The notes beneath the pieces were generated by a model. The model worked only from the letters and a program-made list of their open reading frames with translations. It searched no databases and was not told where the DNA came from. Position numbers and translations under genes: made by a program. From Malaciobacter mytili LMG 24559 (GTDB lineage: Bacteria > Campylobacterota > Campylobacteria > Campylobacterales > Arcobacteraceae), in the NCBI RefSeq assembly GCF_003346775.1, contig NZ_CP031220.1:62001-126000 (forward strand): 64,000 nucleotides of DNA, in the 5' to 3' direction. This document shows, piece after piece, positions 34,281-44,531 of this stretch (the stretch's first letter is position 1; every line of letters starts with the position of its first letter).

Positions 34281-37200
34281 TTATTTAAAATCAACTATTT
34301 GTGGTTTATCATATAAATAACCTTGAGCATACTTAATATCAAATTCCCTTAACAACTCTTCATCTTCTTTATTCTCAACTCTTACTAATACAGTTTTTAC
34401 ATCTTTTGAACTATTCAATAAAGCATATATTAATGACTTTGCGTGTATGTATGAAACTTCATCCTCTAATATTTCTTTTAAATCTTCAAGATTAATTTTA
34501 TATTGTGATGGTTTTAACGAAATAAGAGTTTTTATATCTAAATGTCCAAAATCAATATTATCAAGTGCAATTTGAACACCTTTTTCTTTTAACTTAAATG
34601 CAAAAGATATTAACTCATTTATGTTTTCTTTTGTCTCATAATTCAACATAACATCAAAAATTAATTTTTCTTTTACCCTGTCTTCTAATGCATCTATTGA
34701 ATCATATAAAAATTTTTGGAAATTCTTATTTTTGATTTCATCTATATCTAAATTAATAGATAATTTTTCATTTAAACTTCCTATAAAAGTAGCATATCTC
34801 AAACATTTATCAACAAATATTTTTGAGATATCAATATAAAAGTTTTTATCTTTAGAAGCAGTTTTGAAAAAACCATTTGTATAATATTGACCTTTATACT
34901 TTATTCTTAATAGAAGTTCTTTACCTATTGATTCTTTATTCTCTATATTATAAATATTTTGTTCAGATATTAATATGTTCTCTTTATTTAATGTTTCTGC
35001 AAAAAAGTCGTTCCAATCAATATCATAATTGCCTTTTTTCTTTCTTATATTAAATCTATTTTGTATTTCTTCTTCTTTTAGACCTTCACTCTTTCTTGCT
35101 AAATACCAAACTGCATCAGATAAACTATATCCCTTTTCTTTTCTAATTATTTCAATTTGTGTTCTATCTGAAGGTTTTGATGTAAAAGTCCAATAATCAT
35201 CAACATTTACTTTTGTTAATACTACAAAAGTAGCATTTTGATATTGTATAAATGCCTCGTTGTAGTGTGGTGGTCTAGTTTTTGTACTTTTAAATAAGTT
35301 AGTTTGGAAATTATTCAAAGAAATATATTTATGTTTAAGATCTGTTTCTATAGTTTGATTTGATGAAGGTAAAAATATTTTAAATGATGCAGTTGTGTAT
35401 ATTACTTCTGCTGCTTTATTACTAAAAAAGTCCGAAGTTCTTTGTGTAATAATAAGAGTCATTCCATTATACTTTCTAATTCTTCTTGCAAAATCTTCTA
35501 AGAACTCTACGAATATTTTACTATTAAGTACTTTCCAAGCTTCATCAATTCCAATAATTCTTGAAGTACCTTTATTTTTTAAATAACCAACAAAAGCTTC
35601 TTGTGCCATTCTTTGTAATAGTCCCATCGCAACAACTGGCAAGATTGGCTTATCTGCTATTTCATCTAATTCTGCAACGAAATGTTTTGAAGTAACATCA
35701 ACATTATTAATCCCATTATAATATTTGAAGTAAGGAGAACCAGGTTTTGTATAATTTTCTAAAGCTGTAATAATCATGTGCAAAATATTAATTTCTTGCA
35801 TATTTACATCTCTATCTTCAACATTAGAAACTAAATCTTTTCTAAAATCTTCTAATGCCTCTCCTACCTCTTTCATTCCTGCACTTTTATGATGAATTGC
35901 AAATGCATGTGCAACTGCTCTTCTAATTATATTTGTATAAGTTGTTAACTTTAATTTTTCTTCTTCACTTATATCTGATTTGTAAACATTTTTTAACGAC
36001 ATACCCATCATTAAACCAATACAAGGAATAATAGTATCGTATTCATCTTCATGTATAATTTCTACTTCTTTCCCATCAATAGTAACTTTTGAAGTATTAA
36101 TGTATGTAAAGAAATTTAAACACTTACTATTATTTTCTTCAAAAATTAAATATTGCCCTCCAATGTTACTATTAAATATTTGATAACCTTTACCAAATTC
36201 AATTAATCTAATATCCCAACCTGCAGCCATTCCATTTGCTTGTAAATCATTTGAAAAAAATGATTTTCCAGAACCTTGTGGACCAATAACTACAACATTA
36301 TAATTTTCATTTCCTGCAAAATAATCAACTGGTATTAATTTACCAGTTCTTCCAACATAAATATGCGATGGAGTTCTCGAACTCAAACCTGAAAAATCAT
36401 TTATTAGAGGTGCAATTTGTGCATTATTTGATTTAAAAGTTAAATCCATCTTTTTAATATTATCTTGTATTAAATCCGAATAATTCAATGGTATTGATTG
36501 TATAAATATTTGATAACAGATTGGACTAAATGTTTCTTCTTTTAATAACCATCTTCCTTGTATTGCTTCAAAACTTTTTTTTATTGCCCCTACTGATTGA
36601 TTTAATTTATTCAAATTTTTACTCCATACAACTAAATCCCATTTTGCATCTAATGGAAATTCTCCTTGCATTTGAACTAAATCAATTACTGCTTCACTCT
36701 CATCTTTTAACTGTTTAATATCAGGAAAGGTTTTTTCTAATTTTACACCTAATGTTGCTGTCTGTCTATAATTAGCTTTTGCTTTTTTTAATATTTGTTT
36801 TCTTCTTTTTTCAACATTTGTAAATTTAATTGTAAGTGATATCATAAATGGATCAGGCAAATGCATTTGTATATCATCACCCATAACATCAAAAAAAGCA
36901 TTTTGATAACTGAATAAATCTACGAATGGAGGAAACTTATCAGTCGTTAGTACTTTTGCCTTCCAAGTTTCATTATTGCCAAAATGAAGAATACCTTTTT
37001 CATCATCTAATCTAATTCTTGCACCTTTTGTAATTTGTGTATTTATTTTTGTTATTGGATCATTACTATCTTCATATTCACCTAACTCTGGATTGATGAA
37101 CTCTTTAATAAGTGGAATAAATTCACTTGCAGGCAGACATCTACCTCTCATTTGCTTTAGAATTCCTAATATTTGGTTATATTGTTCTTGTATAGTAAAC

Positions 37201-37772
37201 TCATCTGTATCATATGGAAATAATACTGAGATTGTATTTCTAATATCTCTTATTTTCATATCAGAATCTCTACCTAGAATAGATTGATCTCTCCATCTAT
37301 TTAAGTACTCTATTTTATTAGTTACATAATCTTTTAAAATCTGTGGATTTTTAAGATTAAGTTTTTCATCTAATTTATGTGCTTCTTTATAACCATCAAG
37401 ATATTTTTTTATATTTCTACCTGCAAAAGTATTAATATAAACTACAGTATTATCTCTTACTATTGTTCCAAGCATTGAGATTATGTCATTTTCTATTTTT
37501 TCAGATAAATATGGAGGTGGATATACTTCAAAAACTGCCCCATACCTTCCATCTGCCATTAAATATAAACCAATTGGTTCAGAACCTTCATTTTCTATCT
37601 CATAGTAAGTTCTATGAAACATAAGCTTTGATATTGTATTTTTCTCTGACAATGCTTGTATTTGCTCTTTAGTAAATTCTTTCTCATCCCTTTTTACTAT
37701 TTGTGTTGGTACAATAAAATTAGTTAGTTTTTTGCCTATGCTTTTAAATATATCATTATCTAATCTACCCAT
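34281..37772 (-). CDS. traC: TraC secretion ATPase fused to a degenerate EAL domain
   Basis: 1163 aa; type-F TraC is about 800-900 aa. Residues 1-920 are TraC/VirB4-like, with Walker A GPQGSGKS near 497 and Walker B IIGIDEAWKVL near 742, followed by ITQRTSDF. The extra C-terminal 230 residues read as an EAL domain: ELLLR at 952-956 (EAL-x-R), INLD at 1006-1009 (Asn kept), LDNIDFG at 1070-1076, YKIN at 1091-1094 (KID with Asp lost) and QGYLY at 1150-1154. The LEITE Glu pair has become D and L, and the AEG Glu is Arg, so phosphodiesterase activity is unlikely. It could bind c-di-GMP or a protein. TraC powers pilus assembly, so this would place second-messenger sensing in the pilus motor. Confidence 0.85.
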   Translation of the reverse strand: MGRLDNDIFKSIGKKLTNFIVPTQIVKRDEKEFTKEQIQALSEKNTISKLMFHRTYYEIENEGSEPIGLYLMADGRYGAVFEVYPPPYLSEKIENDIISMLGTIVRDNTVVYINTFAGRNIKKYLDGYKEAHKLDEKLNLKNPQILKDYVTNKIEYLNRWRDQSILGRDSDMKIRDIRNTISVLFPYDTDEFTIQEQYNQILGILKQMRGRCLPASEFIPLIKEFINPELGEYEDSNDPITKINTQITKGARIRLDDEKGILHFGNNETWKAKVLTTDKFPPFVDLFSYQNAFFDVMGDDIQMHLPDPFMISLTIKFTNVEKRRKQILKKAKANYRQTATLGVKLEKTFPDIKQLKDESEAVIDLVQMQGEFPLDAKWDLVVWSKNLNKLNQSVGAIKKSFEAIQGRWLLKEETFSPICYQIFIQSIPLNYSDLIQDNIKKMDLTFKSNNAQIAPLINDFSGLSSRTPSHIYVGRTGKLIPVDYFAGNENYNVVVIGPQGSGKSFFSNDLQANGMAAGWDIRLIEFGKGYQIFNSNIGGQYLIFEENNSKCLNFFTYINTSKVTIDGKEVEIIHEDEYDTIIPCIGLMMGMSLKNVYKSDISEEEKLKLTTYTNIIRRAVAHAFAIHHKSAGMKEVGEALEDFRKDLVSNVEDRDVNMQEINILHMIITALENYTKPGSPYFKYYNGINNVDVTSKHFVAELDEIADKPILPVVAMGLLQRMAQEAFVGYLKNKGTSRIIGIDEAWKVLNSKIFVEFLEDFARRIRKYNGMTLIITQRTSDFFSNKAAEVIYTTASFKIFLPSSNQTIETDLKHKYISLNNFQTNLFKSTKTRPPHYNEAFIQYQNATFVVLTKVNVDDYWTFTSKPSDRTQIEIIRKEKGYSLSDAVWYLARKSEGLKEEEIQNRFNIRKKKGNYDIDWNDFFAETLNKENILISEQNIYNIENKESIGKELLLRIKYKGQYYTNGFFKTASKDKNFYIDISKIFVDKCLRYATFIGSLNEKLSINLDIDEIKNKNFQKFLYDSIDALEDRVKEKLIFDVMLNYETKENINELISFAFKLKEKGVQIALDNIDFGHLDIKTLISLKPSQYKINLEDLKEILEDEVSYIHAKSLIYALLNSSKDVKTVLVRVENKEDEELLREFDIKYAQGYLYDKPQIVDFK

Positions 37773-37782
37773 TTTTTACCTA

Positions 37783-38175
37783 CTATTTGTTATTTAAATA
37801 ATCTAATATTATTTTATCTGCAGTTGTTGTTTTATTAGAAGTTTCACTAATAACCTCTTTTTCAACAGATTTATCATTTTTTATACTAGTCACTAAATTT
37901 CTATATTCATTTATTCTAATATCAATATTTTCAAACTTTTTATGATTTTCATTTTTTAATTTTTCATTCTTTTTTATCTCTTCATCAAGTCTTTCTTTTA
38001 GTTCATTTAACTTTTTAGCATATTCACTGTTTTCTGATTTTATTTTTTTATAATCTAAAATCAAATAATAAATACTCTCTTTAATATCTGTCAATGTTGC
38101 AACATTATTTGGTGAAGCAACTAAGTTTGTTCCTAATAAAAATGCTAATGTTAACCCTAAAATATTTTTTTTCAT
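37783..38175 (-). CDS. periplasmic coiled-coil protein, 130 aa
   Basis: A signal peptide (1-20, cleaved after VA) is followed by a long coiled coil (about 30-105) rich in Lys and Glu and a short tail. It sits between traG and traC in the proximal operon with 10-base gaps on both sides. Size, location and secretion resemble the small coiled-coil proteins of transfer systems (TrbI or TraP type), but no sequence signature supports a name. It probably acts as a periplasmic spacer or scaffold. Confidence 0.55.
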   Translation of the reverse strand: MKKNILGLTLAFLLGTNLVASPNNVATLTDIKESIYYLILDYKKIKSENSEYAKKLNELKERLDEEIKKNEKLKNENHKKFENIDIRINEYRNLVTSIKNDKSVEKEVISETSNKTTTADKIILDYLNNK

Positions 38176-38185
38176 TTTTTTCTCC

Positions 38186-41100
38186 TTAATTCATTTCTTC
38201 AATTTTTTTATTTGCTTTTTCAATTTCTTCAATTGCACTCTCTAGTCCATCACTTAAATCTTCATTTCTTTGCATCATTTCTTCCGTCATAGAAGAAAGC
38301 ATATTTACATTTCTTACTTGCCCCATTGCATAAGCTTCCTGTATATTAAATCTAGTCTGTATTTGATCTAGTAACATATCTTTAGTAGTTAATGAGTTGT
38401 CGATTTCTTGCCCATTTCCAAAATTACTTCCTGCAATTGCATTTGCAAAATTATTTCTGAAATTGTTATTTTGCATTGCTTGTTGTAAATCATCGTATGG
38501 CAATTTTGTAGGCATGCCATTTATTCTTGCCATTCTGTCAATTGTTTGTCCAATATTTACTTCCCCACCTAATGAATTTAGATGCATCGCACTATTATTT
38601 GTATGTAATGCTTGTAAATTTTGGCGTTGTAAAGTTGAAATTTGTTGTTGAAGACTACTTGTAAAATTCCCATTTGACATGTCTTCTTGAATTGCCCTTT
38701 GAGTATTTGTATTATCTAACCCAAACATTCTACTAAATCCATCTACTGTTCTATCCCAAGCACCAGATAATTCTGTTCCTAATGAATGTCCTATATATTG
38801 TTCTTCTCTTCCTCTTCTTGCAATTTCTTTTAATTGTTGACTGTCCATTACTGCCAATGCCATATCACTTGCACCAGTTGGATCAACTGAAGAAGAAAGT
38901 GTAAAAGCTGCTCTTGTATAATTTCCATTATTAAAATGGTCGTTTGCTTCTGCCGCTGCCAAACCTATTGATCCAACCGCAAGTAATTTCCCTATAAAAG
39001 GCATTTTATTGAATTTCTCAGCAATATCTGAAAACATACCGAATCTATCTATATGTTCTTCTATTTTTCCAATTCTATTTAATGCATTAGTATCTAAACC
39101 AAGTTTTTTCTTATCAAAATCACTAAGTTCTTCTAAGTTTTTACCTTTGTAACCTTCCAATCTTTTAATCTCTGCTAATCCTGATTCTGTACCTGCATCA
39201 AATAATTTTTTCTTTTCATCTAACCAATTATCCATTGCTTTTTGTCTAGTTTCACTAATTTTATTTGAATCAGTGTTTATCTCCCCATCTTTTTGTGTTA
39301 TAATGTCATTATCTTTATAAGAGGAGTTTTTTATGTTATCAGTTTTATTTTGGACACTAGTTGTATATGTTTGTCTAGCTGTATTAACTGTACTTTCTGT
39401 ATTTTTGATGCCAGATGGTGCTAGACCATCTACTTCTAAAAGAGATCCTTTCACTGGTCGTTCACTAGAAGAAGAGTGATAATCCACTCTACTTTTAGCA
39501 CCTATATTATTTTCTAAATATTCATCGACATCAATATTGCTCTTTGGATTAAATTTTTTTTCTTTTCCATCATCTCCTTTCCCTCTAACATTACCTGTAT
39601 ACCCATCTTTTATATCCGCTGCTTTTTCTTTTAGGTTACCAAATGATTTTCTTACTTTTCCCCCTGATAAAAAGTCTAAAGCTGCAAGTACAGTTGCACC
39701 TTGAAGTAAGCCAGTTGCAATTTCCCCAAGTGTATCTAAACCTAAATTATCTATCAATGGATTATAATTAAGCTGATTCCCTTGATTTTTAACATGCACA
39801 TCCTCATTAGTTTCTTGCCTATTTCCAGTTGTTAAACTATTTTGTGAAGTTGCAACTACTGAAGAATTTTTCCCTAGTGCACCACTTAAAACCATACCAC
39901 CTGCTACTAATGCATTTTGACTATTCATATTATTTGCATTTAAAAAAGCTTTGGCTTCTACCCACTTATCTGTATCAACAGTATAATTATCTACTGTTCC
40001 ATTAACTAATCCAGATTTTTTTAAATCTTCAAAAACATCTTTAAATCGTGTTTCATTTTCTTTTTTTGCTGCTGTCAATCCTTTTTTTATGTAGTCTTCT
40101 AAATATTCTTTGTTATCAATTACGTTTTTCAGTCCTTTTGCAGATCCAATCATTTGTTGTGTTTTATACTGTGAAGAAGATTTTAATATTTCATATCCTT
40201 CTGTAGTTAGCATACCTGTTTTTTCATCATAATAAGGAGTCTTCAATTTACCTTCTAAGTCTGATTTAGATTCAGAAGTTTTACTAGCTGCTTGCTTAGC
40301 TGCAAAATCTACTTGTGCTTGATATCCATCTTTACCAAATACTTTTGCAGTTGAAATCATTGAAGTAATTTTTGAACCCTCTGCTCCTTTTAATCCTTCT
40401 TTATACTCTTTTGTAAGTTCTCCCTTATTATCCATTGCTTCTTTATTATAAACACTTGCAGAAATTGCTGCTTCTTCAAATTTACCCTTTGCCATGTTTT
40501 CAAAATTTTGCAAATCTTGTAAAGTTAAATTTGCCTTACCTACCCCTGCAAATTCTCTTGATTCTTTATCAAATCTATTTTCCATACTTTTTTTTGTTAA
40601 ATCAGTTATCTTATTATCTTCACCAATTAATTTTGCATCTTTTCTCGAATTTAATTGTTGTACATCTTGTCCTATTTGCATTGATGTAGATGCTATTGAA
40701 GTTGCTATTGCATTAGCTTCCGTTAATTCTTCCGACATTGTTTTTGCACTATATTTTTCTTTTAATGCTTGCAACTTTGAAGCTTGCCTTAGACTATCTG
40801 CTCCATTATCTGAAACAAATGATGAAACTCCACTAATATTCCCAACTGCTGAGTTACCCTCAGCTATACCAACATTTTTATGTTGTTCAAAAGTACTTTG
40901 TGAACCAACAATACTTCTCGATGTCAAATCTTTTAACGAACTCATTGCATTTCCTCTTGCTGCATCATTTAACAAATGATTATTAGATGCTAATGTTAAA
41001 CCCGTACTTGTTGAATTTAAATCATTCATTAATTGATTGTAATAATCTCCAACTGCCATATTTCCAGGAGTATAACCTGCTTTTTCTAATGCATGTTGTT

Positions 41101-42706
41101 TTAACATGTCCTCATATGCTTGATTTTTTGCACTTGCTTGACTTGTTGTTGTCAATGCAGTATCAATGTCATTTCCTGCATATCTTCCTGATAAGCCACT
41201 TAATGCTCCTGCAGCTGCAGCTACTTTTCCAGTGAAAACAATTGTTGGTATTAAAAAAACTGCTGATACTCCTAATATTCCTGCAATTCCTGCCATAGTA
41301 GCCATATAATTAAGATAATATGGTATATTTTCTACTGTTGCTAAATTACTCCCTAATGCACTTAACACATCTGATGCATGAAATTTTGAATATTGTATAA
41401 CTTGATTATTTGCTAGAGCCATCGCAACTCGCACAAATTCAAATGTCAATAACCCTTGTGCATAATTTGATAATAACATTAAGCCTTTTTCATAACCTAA
41501 AGCAATAGAAATAATAAGTACAAAAATTCCACACACATAAATAATTCCCATTAAGAAATGATATCCCATAGGTAATACTTCTGCAAGCCATTTAAATTGA
41601 CCTATTCCTTCTGCTTGTATTTTAGCTTTTGATGTTTCTAAAGTAATTGAATTGGCTAAATCTTGCCCACTAGTTGTTGTTCCAGATGAATTTCTTATTG
41701 CTCTTGAAATTGGACCAATAGTACTTGCGTTATATATAAAAGCTTTGTACTGCCCTACTTTACCAGATATAAATGAATCTGCAATTTTCATTTTTGTAAC
41801 TTCTGCTAAATCATCAAACTCACTTGCTGATTGAACAGAATTTTCAAGACTTTTTATTGTAATATCTACAACTTCTGAATAGTTTGTAGTTAGAAAATTA
41901 TATATTTCGCCACATGTAGAATAATTATTACTATCCGAATCTACAAAATTTGCACTCGCTAAAGTAATATTTAATTTTGTTGCATCAAGTTCTTTTATTA
42001 TATCTTGTGAAGGATTTCTAACACTTCTCATTATGTCAGCATTTCCATTATAGTATGCATGTTCTAATACACATGTAGAAACATACTCGATTAATGCTCT
42101 TTCATAATCACTACTCTTTTTATCATTACCAAATTTTACATAATTTACTATTCTTTGTACATCATTAAATGCATTTGCAAATCCAATTGCTCTTTGGCTT
42201 ACCCCATCTGAATCTATATCAACAGTTGCATCATTAACTTTATCTTCTAAAGTTAAAGTAATTGTAGAAGATAAACTAATAATAGCAGCAATTGGGAATG
42301 GGATATTGTCAACTTTTGCATAATTTACTCCACCATATTTAGTATAATCTATTGCTGTTCTTTGATCCTCAATATGCACACTTACTGATAATATTCCACT
42401 TAGTGACATTGCCCCAAACATTAAATATATTGTGTTGTAAGTTATTGAAGATATGTTTGATTGTTTTGCAGACTTTAATGTACTTATAAAATATAATAGA
42501 ACAACTATACCTGATATTATTGCTTCAATTGTAGTTTTATCTGTCATTAATTTACTAATTACTTTAAAAGCACTCTCAATTGATTGTACATCACCTACAA
42601 CAAAAACTGGAAAATCTGTAATGTATGAAGTTCCTGTTGGTGTATAACTACCCGCAAATAAGCTACTAACTGCTACTAAAAATAGCAATATTAATATTCT
42701 TAACAT
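38186..42706 (-). CDS. traG: TraG, mating-pair stabilisation protein
   Basis: 1506 aa against 938 in F. A signal-like first helix is followed by several membrane helices in the first 510 residues (around 60-80, 90-112, 380-410, 415-440 and 460-510), in the TraG N-terminal layout, then about 1000 residues of Gln/Asn/Ser-rich helical periplasmic or translocated region. A further hydrophobic helix near residue 1230 lies in FIGKLLAVGSIGLAA. TraG's N-terminal half acts in pilus assembly and its C-terminal half in mating stability and entry exclusion. The ATG overlaps the upstream stop by one base. The expansion parallels that of TraN. Confidence 0.8.
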   Translation of the reverse strand: MLRILILLFLVAVSSLFAGSYTPTGTSYITDFPVFVVGDVQSIESAFKVISKLMTDKTTIEAIISGIVVLLYFISTLKSAKQSNISSITYNTIYLMFGAMSLSGILSVSVHIEDQRTAIDYTKYGGVNYAKVDNIPFPIAAIISLSSTITLTLEDKVNDATVDIDSDGVSQRAIGFANAFNDVQRIVNYVKFGNDKKSSDYERALIEYVSTCVLEHAYYNGNADIMRSVRNPSQDIIKELDATKLNITLASANFVDSDSNNYSTCGEIYNFLTTNYSEVVDITIKSLENSVQSASEFDDLAEVTKMKIADSFISGKVGQYKAFIYNASTIGPISRAIRNSSGTTTSGQDLANSITLETSKAKIQAEGIGQFKWLAEVLPMGYHFLMGIIYVCGIFVLIISIALGYEKGLMLLSNYAQGLLTFEFVRVAMALANNQVIQYSKFHASDVLSALGSNLATVENIPYYLNYMATMAGIAGILGVSAVFLIPTIVFTGKVAAAAGALSGLSGRYAGNDIDTALTTTSQASAKNQAYEDMLKQHALEKAGYTPGNMAVGDYYNQLMNDLNSTSTGLTLASNNHLLNDAARGNAMSSLKDLTSRSIVGSQSTFEQHKNVGIAEGNSAVGNISGVSSFVSDNGADSLRQASKLQALKEKYSAKTMSEELTEANAIATSIASTSMQIGQDVQQLNSRKDAKLIGEDNKITDLTKKSMENRFDKESREFAGVGKANLTLQDLQNFENMAKGKFEEAAISASVYNKEAMDNKGELTKEYKEGLKGAEGSKITSMISTAKVFGKDGYQAQVDFAAKQAASKTSESKSDLEGKLKTPYYDEKTGMLTTEGYEILKSSSQYKTQQMIGSAKGLKNVIDNKEYLEDYIKKGLTAAKKENETRFKDVFEDLKKSGLVNGTVDNYTVDTDKWVEAKAFLNANNMNSQNALVAGGMVLSGALGKNSSVVATSQNSLTTGNRQETNEDVHVKNQGNQLNYNPLIDNLGLDTLGEIATGLLQGATVLAALDFLSGGKVRKSFGNLKEKAADIKDGYTGNVRGKGDDGKEKKFNPKSNIDVDEYLENNIGAKSRVDYHSSSSERPVKGSLLEVDGLAPSGIKNTESTVNTARQTYTTSVQNKTDNIKNSSYKDNDIITQKDGEINTDSNKISETRQKAMDNWLDEKKKLFDAGTESGLAEIKRLEGYKGKNLEELSDFDKKKLGLDTNALNRIGKIEEHIDRFGMFSDIAEKFNKMPFIGKLLAVGSIGLAAAEANDHFNNGNYTRAAFTLSSSVDPTGASDMALAVMDSQQLKEIARRGREEQYIGHSLGTELSGAWDRTVDGFSRMFGLDNTNTQRAIQEDMSNGNFTSSLQQQISTLQRQNLQALHTNNSAMHLNSLGGEVNIGQTIDRMARINGMPTKLPYDDLQQAMQNNNFRNNFANAIAGSNFGNGQEIDNSLTTKDMLLDQIQTRFNIQEAYAMGQVRNVNMLSSMTEEMMQRNEDLSDGLESAIEEIEKANKKIEEMN

Positions 42707-43269
42707 TATTTTTCCTCTTTTGTTGAGTAATCAGTTACTATTCCTGTATATTCTATATTCAGTAATATATTTGAATCTATTCTTTTGTAGTTATTTATCA
42801 AAATTCTTAAATAAATAAATATTGTTATTAAACTAACTATTGGAAATGTATATACATCTATTATTTTGTAATTTGTCAATACTAAGATAAACATAATTGA
42901 TAATAGTATTAAATGAAAATCTTTATATAATAAAAATGTAACTAGTTCAATTTTTTCAAATATAGTAAGAGTACTCTTATTTGTTTGTTCTTTTGTTATA
43001 ACATCTAGTAGTTTATCTTTCTGAAAATGCCAAAAATAAATTTTATTTGCAAAATAAGAAGATATTAATAAAAATACAATTAATAAATAAAAATTCTTTA
43101 AATAATTTAAAAATAATTCTATTTTATATACTTCATAAATAATTTTTGCATTAATATAGTACAGCATCCAAAATAACACAAAGACAAGAATCAATCCCCC
43201 AAAAATGGCATTAAATTTAACTCTTTTATCTTTTGTCTTTTTAAAACCATTTTTCAAATTTTGAAACAT
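42706..43269 (-). CDS. inner-membrane protein with four helices, possible exclusion protein
   Basis: 187 aa from the ATG at 43269, preceded by TTGGAGAA; the in-frame TTG 12 bases upstream overlaps that ribosome site. There are four hydrophobic helices (about 20-42, 56-75, 110-130 and 138-158) and a charged tail. It overlaps traG by one base. In F-type systems the gene next to traG often encodes the entry-exclusion protein TraS, an inner-membrane protein of similar size that recognises its cognate TraG. That role is inferred from position and topology only. Confidence 0.45.
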   Translation of the reverse strand: MFQNLKNGFKKTKDKRVKFNAIFGGLILVFVLFWMLYYINAKIIYEVYKIELFLNYLKNFYLLIVFLLISSYFANKIYFWHFQKDKLLDVITKEQTNKSTLTIFEKIELVTFLLYKDFHLILLSIMFILVLTNYKIIDVYTFPIVSLITIFIYLRILINNYKRIDSNILLNIEYTGIVTDYSTKEEK

Positions 43270-43346
43270 TACATTCTCCAATATTATTTATTTAATTTTA
43301 AATTAATATTATATTATTATATCTATAATATAATAATTAAATAATA

Positions 43347-43802
43347 CTACATAGTTTGTAAACTATTCTGATTTTGTATCATATACTCAATAAATTTCTT
43401 AACTTTAATCAATTCATCCAATGAAGGTATCTGTAAATCAGCATCATTAACACCTAAAAACTGACTCCCCATTTTTTTAAAAAGTAAATCAATTTTTTTA
43501 TATTGTTTATCTTTATCCCCTATATATTTTTCTGCTCTCTTTGAAAGTAAAACCTCAATGTTTCTTTTACTTAAATAATATTGTGTTTTCTTACCTTTTT
43601 CTATTGTTATAGGTGTTTCAGGTAAACCTTTCGATTGTAATATTCTTTTTATATGAAATCTAACTCTACTTTTATTTGCATATTTTAAAATATCAATCAA
43701 TGATTCATCTTTTATTGCAATGTAACTTTTATCGACTATAATTATTTCGAAATTTTCAAAAACCGTTTTTTCAATTATTCTACTCATACTACTTTCTATC
43801 AT
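43347..43802 (-). CDS. hypothetical protein, 151 aa
   Basis: Soluble, basic and helical, with no signal peptide. The section SRVRFHIKRILQSKGLPE followed by a Lys-rich turn and YYLSKRNIEVLL could be a winged-helix DNA-binding unit, but no family is recognised. It starts inside the preceding lipoprotein gene (14-base overlap); a second ATG at 43787 lies just after that stop. Separated from the TraS-position gene by 77 AT-rich bases. Confidence 0.45.
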   Translation of the reverse strand: MIESSMSRIIEKTVFENFEIIIVDKSYIAIKDESLIDILKYANKSRVRFHIKRILQSKGLPETPITIEKGKKTQYYLSKRNIEVLLSKRAEKYIGDKDKQYKKIDLLFKKMGSQFLGVNDADLQIPSLDELIKVKKFIEYMIQNQNSLQTM

Positions 43803-44307
43803 TTAAAAATTTTTTGATTGTTTCATCAAATTTTTTTGATTGTTTAACTCTTTCTTCTTCATTTTTTTTGTCTTGTTTGTCATAGTAACTATTTGAGTAT
43901 TTCAATATATTCTCATTTGTTTTCATATCAGTTCTATCTACTTCATCATTACTTACAATAAAAGGTAATTTTTTATTTTGTTCTTCCAACATTTTTTTCT
44001 TTCCAAATACTGGTGGAACTGCATATTGAGGAATAAAATCTGGCTCTTTAACTCTCAAATAAATATAATGAGCAGGAACTAAAGTGTTTCTTCCTATTTT
44101 ATATGTGTTTATCCAAGCTCTTAAAACTACTCCCTGGTCTACTATTACTTTTGCATCTTCATGCTTACTATTAATAATCGGTCTATATTTAAAATTATAA
44201 GGTTTATAGTTTTTTACAATTTCTACTTCTTTGTCAATCTGTTTAGTTGAACAACCAGTAAAAAGGATTAAACTTATTGTACTAATTCCCAATACTATCT
44301 TTCTCAT
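43789..44307 (-). CDS. TraV-like lipoprotein, C-terminal type
   Basis: 172 aa with a lipobox (ILFTGC, Cys at about 19). The section VVLRAWINTYKIGRN followed by LVPAHYIYLRVKEPDFI resembles the C-terminal half of type-F TraV (R-x-WI, then a Pro, then Y-x-x-x-x-x-P). Its tail is charged and helical. TraV is the outer-membrane lipoprotein (VirB7-like) that forms the core complex with TraB and TraK. Here the TraV features seem split between this protein and the 74-aa lipoprotein just upstream, both in the normal traV position after traB. Confidence 0.5.
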   Translation of the reverse strand: MRKIVLGISTISLILFTGCSTKQIDKEVEIVKNYKPYNFKYRPIINSKHEDAKVIVDQGVVLRAWINTYKIGRNTLVPAHYIYLRVKEPDFIPQYAVPPVFGKKKMLEEQNKKLPFIVSNDEVDRTDMKTNENILKYSNSYYDKQDKKNEEERVKQSKKFDETIKKFLNDRK

Positions 44308-44531
44308 TATCTTTTACCTTTACATCTTGAACAATCAATGTTCTCATATGACTTTTCTATATCTTTATATCTTGTTTTATAAATATTAAACACATCACCA
44401 CAAATCCCTGCATCTGCATAATTGCATCCTTGCTCTTCGCAAGAACCCATTGGCTCCCCTATATTAAAATAACTACATCCAGTAAATGAAAGTATTATGA
44501 ATACTAAAACTAAATTAATAATTTTCTTCAT
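44307..44531 (-). CDS. traV: TraV-like lipoprotein, N-terminal type
   Basis: 74 aa from the ATG at 44531 with AAGGAA upstream. A signal peptide ends in the lipobox SFTGC. After it comes a Cys motif MGSCEEQGCNYADAGICGDVFNIY, and this arrangement of Cys pairs followed by V-x-x-x-Y is the N-terminal signature of TraV. The protein then stops after a CSRC motif. It overlaps traB by 17 bases and the next lipoprotein by one. The role is an outer-membrane anchor of the core complex, likely with the following 172-aa lipoprotein. Confidence 0.55.
   Translation of the reverse strand: MKKIINLVLVFIILSFTGCSYFNIGEPMGSCEEQGCNYADAGICGDVFNIYKTRYKDIEKSYENIDCSRCKGKR

Noticed and set aside
40494-40979. Plus-strand 161-aa frame within traG
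   Set aside because: Antisense of a Ser/Ala/Asn-rich coding region; no start signals and no family likeness.
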